From contig JAUPFP010000040.1 of assembly GCA_036925085.1 (NCBI GenBank), positions 124,001 to 188,000 on the forward strand: DNA of 64,000 nucleotides. Direction: 5' to 3'. The stretch is from Brachycybe producta (lineage: Eukaryota > Arthropoda > Diplopoda > Playtdesmida > Andrognathidae). Shown one piece after another: positions 50,701 through 63,412 of this stretch. Numbering within the stretch: the stretch's first letter is position 1; each line of letters begins with the position of its first letter. The position numbers and the translations under genes are program-made. Under the pieces are notes generated by a model. It made no database searches. It saw only the letters and a program-made list of their open reading frames with translations, and was not told the origin of the DNA.

Positions 50701-53700
50701 TGAATATTTATAATTTTGTAAAAAAAAAAACAGCTTTAATATGGATCCAACTGTGAGACACACATTCTGGACAAGTACATTGGGCTACTTCTTCAATCGT
50801 TTAGCCTTTAATGCAACGGCGCAGAGTGTTCAGCAGCGTTATCTCTCTGCATTGACTATCAAAGATGCAAAAAGGTAGACAACTGGGAACTGGTGGGCTA
50901 TTGTGAATTTTGCTTAGATGTGGTTAAAAGGATTTAAGTATTTAATTAATTTTGAAGTATTATTTTAATAAGCATGTATTTAAAAAAAATGTGTACAAAA
51001 TTTGAACGATATTAATTTAAAGTTAAAAATGAAGGGGGGAAAAAAAAAACAAGCCGGCAGAAGCCTCTCGCAATACAGTGAAACTTCTCATAACTGTGAA
51101 ATGTAAATTTGATGCTATATTTTGTATGTTGAAAAAATGTTGCTAATTTTTGGGGTTCGCATTTTTCACCCATTAGAAAATAAAATATGTCATCGGTTGA
51201 GGCAAAGCTCCGATGCCAAATATTGCTATAATAAGATGTTGTAGCCAATACATGCCTGAAGGTATAATGTAAAGCCGAGGTATGACTGCCCTTGAAATTG
51301 GCACCCATGTTTAAGCAAATTCACAAAAAACTTTTTTTTTTCCAATTACAATTTAACTATCACGTGACTTAACTATTTTATACTTAACGCAGGGGGAATA
51401 TACTACAGGTGGTCGCATTTTCTTTATCCATATTCTTTATCCAAATTATTGGCCTCATAATATATGCCGAGTACTATTCATGTGATCCGATAAAATCGAA
51501 AAAAATTCCTAACTTGAATCAGGTATATATTCTTAAATAAATTGTATTGCTGTTTTAGAAAGGCTTGATAATTTTCTTTTGATTAAAAAGCTCGCTCCAG
51601 CCTTCATAATGGATGTAATGGGTGGATATCCTATTTTACCAGGATTTTTTTTTGCTGGATTATTGGCCGCTAATTTAAGGTACGAATAATACGCAGGCAC
51701 GTACTGACTGGTTCGATTCGCAAGGCAGAAAATGACACCCTGCGCCAGTCCTACTATAGGCGCCGGTGCGTCAAGCATTCAATTTTATACAATGCCTAGT
51801 GGTATTTTCAAAAAATAATAAAATATAATAAAATATACTTAATGAACTTGAACAAAATTTGAACTATATTTTTGAAATTAAAAAAAGTTGTTGCCTAAAC
51901 ATGCTGACAGGAGATGCCGGATAGTGCCGAGTTAGGATGTTGAAGCCAGTATGTGCCTGATTGTACCCAAGTCAATTTTCTTCTGTTTTAGACTGCACTG
52001 CTCTGAATAAATATAGCCTCACTGTTAGAAGATCATGTTAACAGCAATCTGTAATGTCAGAATTACGTCGCATATGGAATTCAACGGTCATTGTCTAACA
52101 CAACATTGCACCTCTTGTATGACGTAACTAGTTTTGCTTAACATTTTCTTCGAACGAATTGAGAATATATAGTTGACCAAAGAGCAAAATTATACAAACT
52201 AAACTAAATTTCGTTTCTATGGCAGCACACTATCATCGGTAATGAACTCGGTGTCAGCCATTCTGTATGAATCCACCATTAATCTTTGGAAACCAAACAT
52301 GCCTGAAAAACAGGTCGGCATTGTCTGCAAAATTTTATGTAAGTCCCGAAGCCCTGTCAACACAGAGGCATCATGTGACAACATTTACATGTATGTTGAC
52401 CTATGTCATCTAAATATTTTTTTTTATAAACAAGAATCATGTAGTGCAACAAAAACAAAAAAACAAAAACAATGAGTGGTATTAAATAACTTGAGCATGT
52501 ATATGTCGCATCCATTTGGTGTAATTGTCCATCACACGAAATGAACATAAATTGGCCCGATGCAAAACACGAAATGGACATCCGTTTCTTACAATGGACA
52601 CATTTCAACAAATGGATTTAACATGTGTGTGCTGCTCAAGAAATGAGTTTGTGCTCAATTTTCATATGAATAAAGTTGCCGTAAGATAATGGAGCAACTA
52701 ATATGGCAATGTTAGTAGGTGCTCATCACGCTCACATTATTGAATTGGCCCCTACGTAATTTACGGAGTTCTTAATTATTTTCGTTCATGAACAATGCAG
52801 CAACTGCTTACAGTTTGAGCATCTACCCACGCATTTTTTTTTCCATATAAACTGGAGCACCTGCTGCAAAAACTTGAGCCAAGAGCATGCACTGTGGAGA
52901 CAGAGTATAATGAAGTGGCTTTTTTTTTCAGAAATGCTCTTGTTTGTTTTATTTCAGGTGTTGTTTTTGGATGCTTGTCTGCTGTAGGCATTTTAGTAAC
53001 AAAGAATTTCTCCAATGTCATACAAGTTCGTTAGTTCACAGTTTGTAGTAATGTGTAGTTAATTTGAAGGTTATTTTTTGCAGGGATCTATGAGTCTTGT
53101 TGCAATGATTTATGGATCATTAATGGTGCTAATTTTTTTCGGGCTTCTTTTTCCTCAGGCCAACTTTAAGGTAGATTTAATATTGTACTTTTGCAAAGCT
53201 CATTTTAAATTTTATTTTTATCTTAACTTTACTGAGGTAAACATTTTCTTTTTATTTTTGGCCTAATATGTCAAAACATTGCAAAGCAACTGAGAACTGC
53301 TACTGCCTACTGCTGAACTCCACTTATATTGAATGCAATACATGGTGATGAGTGGTTTAAGAATAGTTCAATTCAATTCAACTCCGCATTCCTGCAACTA
53401 GCTTTAAAGAAATCGAATTTATCTTAAGACTGAAGTATCTACAAGAAGAACATTTCACAAATATGCATCAGTTCTAACGAATTATTTCTTTGTGAAGCTT
53501 TGGATGGCCTTGTTTACATATACGAGGGTTTCTAGTAACAATATTCCATTTAACAAAGCCCAGTTTTTTTGCAGCTAGCAAACGTTTTAGAAGAATAAAG
53601 TCATTGCTCAGCTCTACATTTTGCTAGAGATTCCCACTGAAAAGCTAAAACCAAATTATCAAATTATCAATGTGCTGTAAATGTTTCTAAAATACTTTCC

Positions 53701-54442
53701 TAATACTGCTTCTAAAATTCAGCATGACACTAGGTATATTCTATTGTTATCTCACATTTGCATATTTTGCAATTCAGTGGCTGTTTTTAAAAAAAAAGTC
53801 TTACCAGTAATATATTTTTTATTGTTTCAGGCTGGACTTTTATCTTTTGTAAGCGGCACTTCAGTTTGCTCGTGGATTGTTGTTAGCGGAGTTTTAGTGA
53901 ACTATCCATTAAAGACCAAACCAACCTCGATCGAAGGATGTTTCGTAGGCAATTTTACGACTTTTACCACTGCCTTGCCATCAAGTTTCAGCGTTGCAAA
54001 AAACATCACAGAAATGACAACTGGAAATCCACTGTGGTAAAAACAAAATACAAAATATCTTTAGAAATTTAATCCAAAATACCATTTAGCAACAAATTAA
54101 CAAATTTCAGGACTAAATACTTTCCGCTGTATTCTATATCGTATCTTTGGATTTCAATGATCGGAATTATTGTCTGCAGTATTGTTTTCGTTATTCTGTC
54201 GCAAGTATTCGGTAAGTAACCGTAATGAAATGATCTAATTTGTCTTGTAAAGTTGTCGTTGGTTTCCTTACTGATCAAAAGAGAAAGAACAGACTCGATC
54301 GGCAGTTGTCGACGTCATTCCCGACGGGTTACGAAACTTTCATCTTAGTTTGTCGAAACCGTGGAGAAAAACTCTTTTGTGCGATGTTTACGACATTGAC
54401 AATACGGATAAAGGAGATGGCAAATTGGAGAATTTTTTATAA
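47742..54442 (+). CDS. SLC5-family sodium-coupled solute transporter, copy 4 (14 exons)
   Basis: Predicted 597-residue symporter of the SMCT/SMVT-like group. Exons: 47742-48098, 48181-48246, 48331-48382, 48457-48524, 50045-50199, 50734-50874, 51393-51522, 51591-51679, 52226-52338, 52958-53025, 53084-53170, 53831-54036, 54111-54211, 54282-54442. Frame is open across all junctions. Exon 5 starts GGMKGVMWADVIQ; exon 9 has S356-S357 and N360 (TLSSVMNS). Exon 12 holds sequons NFT and NIT in a loop before the last membrane segment. Intron 4 contains a LINE 3' fragment; intron 5 a shared MITE. The ATG matches those of copies 3, 5 and 6 (MESA start). Function within the family, including substrate, is not determined by sequence. 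Confidence 0.88.
49279..49725 (+). mobile_element. Truncated non-LTR retrotransposon (LINE) 3' end in intron 4 of copy 4
   Basis: The frame from 49279 to 49644 encodes a typical end of a LINE reverse transcriptase ORF: RAARFVKGRYAYTDSVSSML, then LEWESLAGRR, then NVIRLWNSLP. It ends at TGA and is followed by a short 3' UTR and an ATTGA tandem tail (about 49698-49722), as in several LINE clades. The 5' part is missing, as expected for 5'-truncated insertion. Confidence 0.75.
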
Positions 54443-54750
54443 ATTATTTGTCTTTGTTTATGCACCAAATGATAACATATTATAATTCAAATTAATATTT
54501 AATATTCATAGCAAACTATCGATGCTTTGTAATATCAGGACTTGTAATTATGCAAAAGGTTATTACAGAAAAACAATTAGAAAGTAGATTTAAAGACACT
54601 AAAATATTCAGTTTTTAGTTATCTTTTTTAAAAAAAATTATAGAATATTTAGATGATAAATTTGTATTATTTACTGTAATTGTTTTTCTCTGGTGATACA
54701 TTTCAGGCCCTTTTACGTTTTTTTTTTTGCTATTTTTAACGTTGTATACT
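54443..54750. other. 3' flank of copy 4
   Basis: It aligns with the 3' flank of copy 3 for most of its length. No gene is seen. Confidence 0.5.
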
Positions 54751-54752
54751 TT

Positions 54753-55370
54753 TGTTGGGCCCTGTAACCTCTTAATTTTTGGGTCACGCGGTACTATTGT
54801 ACCGTTTGACCCAAATCTGATAGACAAATGTATAAGTCACCCTTTTGCCCCTCTTGTATTTCGTTATGCTTGACTGAATTTTTACGTTTTTAATTTGATT
54901 TTGTTTTCGTTTTGAGGTTCACACTCTGGTGTGAAAAAGAAGCTCTCATCGATTTTGGGCCAACTGGCCCAATCTATTGATTGATCCATTTGTGCCAAAG
55001 TCCTTTAACTGACCAATTACAAATGTGCCCTCAGATTCTACCAACTAATATTTCTGTTGTTCTCAGGGTATAAATCGAGAAGTGTTTTTATTGTTTAAAA
55101 CAGTGTGTGTTTAAGGGTGAATTTATGCCCAAATTTTTGTATACGTTATTTTTGTGTATTTTTGTGTGTGTTTTGTGTATGTTTCAAATTTCATATTTCT
55201 ATCGGAAATACACCAAAGTTATTTCTAATTAAACAGTTCCTGAATTTTATTTTAATTTGGCGATTGTGCATTTCAGCTTTTCACCTATAGCCGTCATCTC
55301 CAAGACGATGACCAGGTGCAAACCTGACCATTACAGAGGAAAGTCGAAAGATCGTCGGTATACCATTTGA
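54753..55370 (+). repeat. Possible solo LTR
   Basis: It begins TGTTGGGCCCTGTAACC, a common style of LTR start, and has a TATA-like TATAAAT at 55069-55075 with GC-richer sequence around it. The stretch interrupts the homology between flanks of copies 3 and 4. The right end, near GGTATACCA, and a target duplication are not clear, and no poly(A) signal of AATAAA type follows the TATA. Confidence 0.3.
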
Positions 55371-55418
55371 ATATTAGTTCATGCAATTTTTCTCGCATGA
55401 ATTAATATTCAAATGGTA
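55364..55418. repeat. Inverted repeat made from the flank sequence
   Basis: Arms CCATTTGAATATTAGTTCATGC... and ...GCATGAATTAATATTCAAATGG match at 21 of 22 positions around a ~10-base loop. The right arm is ancestral, since the same sequence occurs upstream of copies 3 and 4; the left arm is an inverted extra copy. Confidence 0.75.
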
Positions 55419-55719
55419 ACATTGTATTTTTTTCTCGTGAAATAATGTAGATGCTTCAAAAAATAAATTCAAATAATTTTATCCGAGAAAAACTATATTT
55501 ACATTTAAGGTTAACAATAAAACTTTTAATCGAGAATATTTATTTACAGAGAATTAGGAAATGGATCTTGAAAAATAATAGTGCCAACTGCATTATCAAA
55601 CTACCAACGATATTTAACTTAAAACTTGCGGTTCCAAAATTTAAAAAAAAAACTGCTTTAATTTGAGTTTTTTTAAGCTAGCAGAATAAATACTTATTTC
55701 ATTTTCGTCCACATCCTAG

Positions 55720-55865
55720 CTGCTTCGCGGAATGGCGCCTGGTGTAGCTTTTATGGTTGTACTAGAGATGAATGTTGGTTGAGACGCTGTAACTTTTATT
55801 GCACGCCCAACTATGCCCAACGTTGCGATGCCAACGAGACCATTAAAAACGTGGACAAGAGTTTC
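55720..55865 (+). other. Cysteine-rich exon-like fragment
   Basis: After an acceptor-like CATCCTAG, an open frame runs to a consensus donor TTTC|GTAAGT at 55866. It encodes a segment with about eight cysteines (for example CNFYCTPNYAQRC). It lies in DNA that interrupts the flank homology between copies 4 and 5. No family is recognised; it may be a stray exon of another gene or part of a mobile element. Confidence 0.35.
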
Positions 55866-56104
55866 GTAAGTGAATGGATCGACCATCAGTTGTCAAAGAC
55901 ACGGGCCTTTATACCCTTGTGCCTGTGTACAAATTCACTGTGCACTCAACGTGCAAAACACCGTGGCTCAAATGGTATCCATCCACTTGCTTATGACACG
56001 AACATGTTCTTCCTTTAGGTCCCATTGACCTAAAGGAAGGGGTGGGAAAGGAAGGACTTGAGACCAACACCGGACACCCCCAAAAGGCTAGCATTATCCC
56101 AAAA

Positions 56105-56400
56105 GGATGAAATACAGGGTGTCAAAAATATTTCATGAAATTTTAACGGAAAATACAAAAGCTCGAAGTCATGTTCAAACTACTGTAAAATGTTTATTTT
56201 TTTAAGATATTGCCATGAAATCTTTTAGCATAATCTTCTACGATTCTAGTTTTTTTAAAACAAGTTGAATTTTTTTATAAAAAATTATAAAAAAATATCT
56301 TCTTGACGTTTTTGTGTGAAATTTTATCAATAAACATTTATGTTGCATAGCATTAGCCACTGCAGTGGCGCTGTCTCGGGGGGGGGGGGGGAAGGGTGTG
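56105..56400. mobile_element. Partial MITE family B copy upstream of copy 5
   Basis: It contains 'aactactgtaaaatgtttat', 'gatattgccatgaaatctt', 'acgattctagttttttt' and 'tagcattagccactgcagtgg', in the order of other family B copies, then a run of G at 56378-56391. It is non-coding. Confidence 0.5.
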
Positions 56401-56698
56401 GTCGTCATATTATGAATTTTTATGAATTTTTTTTTAGAAAATAGAAAAATGCTAAAAACGTTTACAATTGATCTTGTCTGTCAAGACAAACTAAGTAAGT
56501 TTAAAAAAAAACTTCCATACAATGCTTAAATGGTATTAAGTTATAGTTACCAGTTTATGAAACCCAAAACAAAAACTCATAAAACACGTGAATTTTGATT
56601 CTTTTAAAACTTTGTTAGAAAGTTTATTTCGACGATACTACCATAAAAGTAATTTGAATACAGTGGCCTAATTTAAATGAAATAATCTATTCATTCCT

Positions 56699-56848
56699 TT
56701 ATTGGTTTTATTTGATCTGCGTGAGTTGAATGTATAATTTAATTGTTGTTTTCAATATTTAAAAAACCTTGGTATCGAGAAGAAACTGAGTTAAAGCTTT
56801 AAGAGTTGACTTCCTTAAAGTTGTTCCCAGTAACAAAATAACTTCATC
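56699..56848 (+). promoter_or_regulatory. Conserved promoter/5' leader of copy 5
   Basis: It shows the same block order as before copies 3, 4 and 6, with 'gaatgtataatttaa' (TATA-like element near 56732), 'gagaagaaactgag' and 'gttgacttccttaaag' before the ATG at 56849. Confidence 0.55.
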
Positions 56849-59800
56849 ATGGAAAGTGCATCGGAAAAATCTTCACAGCTTTTGGGTTTTGGTGACTACA
56901 TGGTGATTGGAACCATGGTCCTAATCTCGACCTCTGTAGGACTCTACTATGGAATCACTAAAAAGAAACAGTCTTCGCCTTTTGAGTACTTTCTTGCGGG
57001 ACGAAAGATGACTTTGATTCCTGTGGGATTGTCGGCTTTTGCTACCTCAGTGGGATCGAGTTGGTTTCTAGGAGTAACAACAGAGTCTTACAACTTTGGA
57101 ATGCAGATAGGTTGGTGGGGTATTATGGAAGTTTTAATTATGTTCGTCATAAACTGGATTTTTATTCCTGTGTATTATAAAATGGGTTCGATGAATGTTT
57201 ACAAGGTGCGATTCAAAATTTGAAATGTTGTACATCGCGCTAGCTAAATTATTTATATTGTCACTGTTTTACTATATAGTTTCTTGAAGTTCGCTACAAC
57301 AGAGTGACAAAGGATGTGGTCACAATCCTAACTGTATTAATAATGGTAACTTTCATATTCTCAAGTGTGTGCTGCTTTTTGATATGATAAAATGTGTAAC
57401 TTGTTAATAGGTTTTTGGTACAAGTAATGCCATGTTTGGGATGTCGTCAGTTCTTAGCCGTGGTATGAATATCTTCTTAACATTTCAGAAAAATTCTTTA
57501 ATGTAATTTTGACATTTTTTTAAAACCTTCAGTTACTAGTATTAACCAATGGATTATCGCTGGAAGTATCTGTGGATTTTGTATTCTTTACACAGCACTC
57601 GTGAGTTGTACATATTGGTGTAATTGTTATGAGTGTATATAGAATGTTTTGTAAAACTGCAGTGAACGCATGCGACTTTTGAAAATCTTTTTAGTGACAA
57701 AATGAACTCGAATGTCGGTGGACTATTGTTGCAATGTATTTTTTATGGAAAAACACCAACCTTGGCATCCTGGCAGTTTTGACTGTATGTCAAGGTTGGC
57801 GCCTTTCCATAAAAAGTACAGTACATTGCGACAACACAGCCCAGCAACAAGCGGTTTTCAAAACGTGTGATGTGAGATTTACTAGGTGTGCGGTGATTTT
57901 TCCAGACGTTTGCTCACGCCTGGCAAAATCACTGTCATGTCATAAGATTTGGGAACCATTGATGTAGAGCAGGGATACCTAAATGTATTGAGTGCAGGAC
58001 CACATTAGGATGTTGAAAGCGCTAGTTGTGCTGTGTGTGCCGTAGTTGCTATTTGCGAGGTTATTTCTCCTGGCGTGGACGAAGACAGTTTGGAAACCAC
58101 TGATCTAGAGCTTACTACTGAGCGATCTACAATCAATAATTATAGTAACCTGGGTGAAATTATGCTGTGTTTTGTTTGCTTATATTATACAGGGTGGCAT
58201 GAAAGGAGTGATGTGGGCCGATGTCATTCAGGCCGTTGTGATGATCTTGTCCACTTTGATTATAATTGTTATGGGGTTGATTCATGTTGGCGGAGTTGGA
58301 GTTGTCTGGAAGCGAAGTTACGATTCTGGAAGACTCGACATCTTCAAGTAAGCTGACATTTTTTTAACTTTTTAAGACCGGTTCACACATGCAGATGCTG
58401 CGACGTTTTTCTGTTTTATGATGTCATAACAAGGGTCGGCCGCCGTCCATTATTTGAAACTAGGCTACTAATTACAACATAAATTTTATTTTCATTGGTG
58501 TAACAGCGTCTAAGGGCGCAGGTGTGCAACAGAATACTACTGAGCGCAAATTTTAGCTCTTGTCGAGGGGCGCATAAAAATCCTTTGCTGGCCCTGGTCA
58601 TAACTACAGTTTTTGTAGCAAAGTTGAGCAAGTTCTTTACACTAAGCTAGTTTGTTATGTTCTGAACAGAATACGACTCTTTATGGTGAGCAATGGGAGC
58701 AATTGCTCCCGGTGCGCCGGTCTCCTAAAAGATATAATGTTAATGATTAACTAATTAATTTAAATTCAAACAGATAAAAAATGCATTTTCAATTAAAATG
58801 TATTTTGAGGCTGGCGATTTAGTCTAGATAAGGCTATGCAAGAGGCTATTTTGGCCTCAGAATTCTAGCCTCTTACTAAGTTCTTCGATAAAAACGCACT
58901 TTTACGTTAATTATGAGTTACTACTCACAGTGCCAAAAACCGATACTATGCTTGTAAATATACTAACTATTAAGTGTCACAAAGATTTTCTGTTCTATAA
59001 GTAGATTTGCTCTTGTGTGACCCTACTACTAATTCAATATTGAGTAAAGTGACCATTGATTATTTTGCCAAAAAAGCTTTAATATGGATCCAACTGTGAG
59101 ACACACATTCTGGACAAGTACGTTGGGCTACTTCGTCTATCGTTTATCTTATGCGGCTACATCGCAGGTTATTCAGCAACGTTATATCACTGCATTGACT
59201 ATTGAAGATGCAAAAAGGTACACATGACTGGGAATTAATGATGGGTTGTTGTGAATTCTGCTTAGATTTGGTTAAACGGATTTAAGTATTTAGGATTTTG
59301 GAAGCATTATTTTAATAAGCAAGGTATTTAAAAAAAAATGTGTGAAGAAAATTTGAACCAGATCTATGTTTGTTGAAAATTAAGTTATTGGATGAACAAG
59401 GAACCTTTCGAAATTGTGACTGCATGTTTGCGAAACTTAGAGGTCTTCAAAAGCCTCTCTAACCTGGCAGGCATTTTGTGTAGTCACTGGAGCACCTCTA
59501 AACTAATAAACCCTCTAAGCATATAGAAACTTAGAAGTCCTTGGGAACTTTTCAATATTGTGAAACATCTCATAACTGTTAAATGTTGCTCATTTTTGGG
59601 ACATTTTTCGCAAGCCACTAGAAAAAAAAAATATTTGGTGATGAGAAAAGGCAAAGCGCCGATTACGGCCGACAAGGCTGCCTAAGAATGTTGTAGCCAG
59701 TACATGCATGAGGTATCGTAAAACCGAGATAGGACTGCACTTGAATTTTGGCACCCATGTCTAAGCAAATTCGCAGAAACATCTTCCCTAATTACTTTTA

Positions 59801-62165
59801 ACTATCAAGTTACTAACTATTTTTACTTTATGCAGGGGGAATCTATTACAGATGGTGGCATTTTCTTCATATGTATTCTTTATCCAAATTATTGGCCTCA
59901 TAATATATGCCGAGTACTATTCATGTGATCCGATAAAATCGAAAAAAATTTCTAACTTGAATCAGGTATTTTTTTTGCATAAATTTTATTGCCATTTTAG
60001 GAAGGTTTGATAATTTTCTTTTGATTAAAAGCTCACTCCAGCCTTCATAATGGATGTAATGGGTGGGTATCCTATTTTACCAGGAATTTTTTTTGCCGGA
60101 GTATTGGCCGCCAGTTTAAGGTACGAATCGTATGCAGGCACACACTAGCTTGGTTCGCATACCGGAAAATGCTGCCTGCACTAGTCAACTAAATTGCCTT
60201 TCTTTTTGCAGTACATTATCGTCGATAATGAACTCGGTGTCAGCCGTTCTTTATGAAACCTTTATTAAACGTTGGAAACCAAACATGCCTGGAAAACAGA
60301 TCGACATTGTCTGCAAAGTTTTATGTAAGTCCTGAAGCCCTGTCCACATAGAGGCAACATTTATGTTGACCTCTATCATCCAGATGTTTTTTTTATATAC
60401 ACTAATCATCTAGCAACAAAAACAAAGAAACAATGTGTGCTATTAAAAAGTTGAGCATGTATGAACAGGCAGATACTCGAAAAGAAGAGTGCTGCTGCTC
60501 AAGAAATGGGGTTGTGCTCAATTTTCTTATGAATAAAGTTGCCATACCGAAACTGACCCCCGAATCTTGGCCCCTTCGCAATCTATAGAGTTTCATACTC
60601 ATTTTTATTCATTAAGAATACAGCAACTGCTCGTAGTTTGAGCTTCTACCCACACATAGAGCACATGCTCCAAAAAAAAAAATGATCCAAGAGCAGGTAT
60701 GCAATTTTAATATGCCACACATTGAGTTCACACACAAAAACGCTGTTAAGCCTAACAAAATAAAACTAAACTGTCCACACAGGGTATAATGATTTGGCTT
60801 TTTTTTAAGAAAATACTTCGTATTAATTTCAGGTGTTCTTTTTGGATGCTCGTCTGCTGCATGCATTTTAATAACGAAGAATTTCCCCAATGTCATTCAA
60901 GTTCGTTACTTTGCTAACTTCACTGTGTGCAGGAATGTGTAATTAATTTGAATGTTATTTATTTTTTTAATCCAGGGAGCTATGAGTCTTGTTTCAACGA
61001 TTTCTGGATCATTGATGGTGCTAATATTTTTCGGGCTTTTTTTTCCCCAAGCCAACTTTAAGGTAGATTTAATATTGTATTTTTTTTTGCATTGTATATT
61101 TAAAATTTTATTGATATCTTAACTTGGTATTTTAAATTTTAGCAAGTACTAATTAGTTCTTTTTATTATTTTGGGTGTAATACAGTGTATGTTTCAAATG
61201 ATTGCTAAGCAATCGCTGAACGTTCGAGAAGAGCAAGGCTCTATGATTTGGTTTGCTAGTGATTCCCAAAAAAGTTCATCTAGCATGAGGGTTATGTTAA
61301 CTTGAAAGTGTATCAGGCAATTTTTTGTACCAATTTGAAGTTGAAAAGCTGAAACCTTGCAAATTATCAATGTGCTTGTAAATGTTTCTACGAGCCCGTA
61401 AAATACTTTCAGTACTTTCCTAATACTGCTTCTAAAATGCAGCTTGACTATTCTATTGTTATCTATTCTATTGTTATCTTACATTTGCATATTTTGCAAT
61501 TAATTGGCTTCTTGACAAATGCCTTAATATATTTTTTATTGTTGTTTCAGGCTGGACTTATATCTTTTGTAAGCGGCACTTTTGTTTGCTTGTGGGTTGT
61601 CATTAATGGACTTTTAGTGAAATATCCGCTAAAGACCAAACCGACCTCGATTGAAGGATGTTTAGTAGGCAATTTTACGACTTTTACCAATGCCTTGCCA
61701 TCAAGTTTTAGCATTGCAAAGAACATCACAGAAATGACAACTGTGAATCCACTTTGGTAAAAACAAATATGAAATATCTTTAAAAAAATTTAATCCTGAA
61801 TACCATTTCACAACAAATTAACAAAATTTCAGGACTAAATACTTTCCGCTGTATTCTATATCGTATCTTTGGATCTCGATGATCGGAATTGTTGTCTGCA
61901 GTACAGTGTTCGTTATTCTGTCGCAGATATTCGGTAAGTAATCGCAATGATGTTATTGGTGTTGTCGTGTAATGTTGTCGTTGGTTTCCATTACTGATCA
62001 AAAGAGAAAGAACAGACCCGATCGGCAGTTGTCGACGTCGTTCCCGATGGACTACAAAACTTTCACCGTAGTTTGTCGAAACCATGGAGAAAAGCACTTC
62101 TGTGCGATGTTTACGACATTGAAAAGGAAGATGAAGCTGATAATAAATTGGAAAATTTATTATAA
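56849..62165 (+). CDS. SLC5-family sodium-coupled solute transporter, copy 5 (14 exons)
   Basis: Predicted 597-residue symporter. Exons: 56849-57205, 57280-57345, 57411-57462, 57533-57600, 58193-58347, 59077-59217, 59836-59965, 60032-60120, 60212-60324, 60833-60900, 60976-61062, 61551-61756, 61833-61933, 62005-62165. All splice sites are GT-AG and frame is intact. Key segments: FEYFLAGRKM in exon 1, GGMKGVMWADVIQ in exon 5 (residues 182-194), TLSSIMNS in exon 9 with the S356-S357 pair, FFGLFFPQANFK in exon 11, and sequons NFT (483) and NIT (500) in the exon 12 loop. The cytoplasmic C terminus contains SLSKPWRKALLCDVYDIE, conserved in all copies. Exons are very close to copies 3, 4 and 6, suggesting recent duplication or gene conversion. 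Substrate unknown. Confidence 0.88.
57660..57890. mobile_element. MITE family C copy in intron 4 of copy 5
   Basis: It contains a hairpin with 'ttgcaatgtattttttatgg' and the opposing 'ccataaaaagtacagtacat', plus 'accaaccttgg' against 'caaggttggc'. It is related to 46440-46720. Confidence 0.5.
57970..58102. mobile_element. 133-bp hAT-like micro-MITE in intron 4 of copy 5
   Basis: Ends are CAGGGATACCTAAA and TTTGGAAACCACTG in inverted orientation, with flanks ATGTAGAG and ATCTAGAG (7/8 match), an 8-bp duplication of hAT style. A decayed counterpart (TTTGGAAACTCCTG followed by CTAGAGCTTACTACT) lies at about 49190 in intron 4 of copy 4. Confidence 0.6.
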
Positions 62166-62338
62166 TTCATGTCATTTAAAAAAAAGGAAAGCCGATGAAT
62201 CTCACGATCGAGATCGACCTACTAGGCATATGGGCTTTTTTTTCTCATAACATTGACCGCCCAGGCCCAACCCAGCCCAGCCCATATGCATTATTTTCTC
62301 ATCTAATTTTTTTACATTTATTTACATTTACAATTTAT
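62166..62338. other. 3' flank of copy 5
   Basis: Short AT-rich stretch after the stop codon with no further exon. It lacks the 'tttgtttatgcacca' block found after copies 3 and 4. Confidence 0.5.
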
Positions 62339-62840
62339 AAGGTGGTTGAATAGATATTTATTTTGTTTTCCTTCCACCGGATTTTGCGCCTGTGTGACCA
62401 TTATGTTCTATAGGAGATTATAGTTTTCAAGCGAACGTTTTTCTGGAGAAATATTCACACAAAAAAAAATTCAAATCGTTTTAGAAACTAGAATAGTTAG
62501 TGATAATGTTAAACGTTTTGTCATAATAGGGCTTATGATACTTTTAAAAATAAACTTTTTATGACAATTTGAAAAAAGGCAAATATTGTTTTTCATGTAA
62601 TGTTATGTGAAAAAACGGATTATTTTCAAACTGAACTATAAAATGTTTATTTTTTAAAATGTTGCCAAGGAAAAACTTTTAACATAATCTTTTACCCTTC
62701 TACTTTTGAAAACAATTTGAATTTTTTTATAATGTTGTTTGTAAAAAAAAAAAGTTTGCTTGATGTTTTTAACATCCAAATTTTAAAAACTGCATTATCC
62801 ATGCAGCAATCTCGCCATCTGAGGGGACAAAAGCAAAATA
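62339..62840. mobile_element. MITE family B copy between copies 5 and 6
   Basis: The left end is AAGGTGGTTGAATAGATA then TTTATTTTG and 'ttccaccggattttgcgcc'. The right end is 'tctcgccatctgagggg' then 'caaaagcaaaataa'. The order of internal blocks is the same as in 19742-20306. It is non-coding. Confidence 0.6.
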
Positions 62841-63412
62841 ATTATATATTCTGGCAACTCAACACGTAATGTTAGAAAATGGTTGCAACCCATGAAAATT
62901 GCGTGCTTACATTAAGGTAGTAGTTAGGCAGATTTTTTATGGATTAGATCTTATCCTGTCTGGCCAAACACACAGTGCCGGTACTGCCAGGCAATTTAGC
63001 GCCCTGAGCAAGGCTAACTACTTATACCCCAACCTCGAAACTCTTGAAAAAATGTCTTGTTGGAAAAATCAAAGGCACAAAAAATTAAATTGCAAAAATA
63101 AATGAGGAGTTTTTTTTCTTTCAAAAAGGCACATGGCCATATTTTGGCCTAACTTAAACGCTTTGAGCGTCCATATCCACACCTCTTTTTAAGTTGTGCA
63201 CAGTAAATGTGCACAGAATTTAAAGGTAAAATTAGCATCTGCCATAGCCTTATCAACACTGAAACTAAGTTCTTTTTTTTATTGAAAGTTCAATTTTTTT
63301 TTCCTGGTTGCGCCTCACTAATTTAATTTAAAATCATTAATTATTAATAAACTTGGAAATAAAATTTTAAAGTTTCATTACAATGGGCCTAAATTACATT
63401 AAATGATCTATT
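62841..63412. other. Intergenic DNA upstream of copy 6
   Basis: A moderately GC-richer patch near 62940-63060 ('aacacacagtgccggtactg', 'gcgccctgagcaaggctaac') resembles debris of an unrecognised repeat. Otherwise it is AT-rich, with no gene seen. Confidence 0.4.

Noticed and set aside
62899-63105. Small ORF before copy 6
   Set aside because: No domain, no splice signals, and the surrounding sequence looks like repeat debris.
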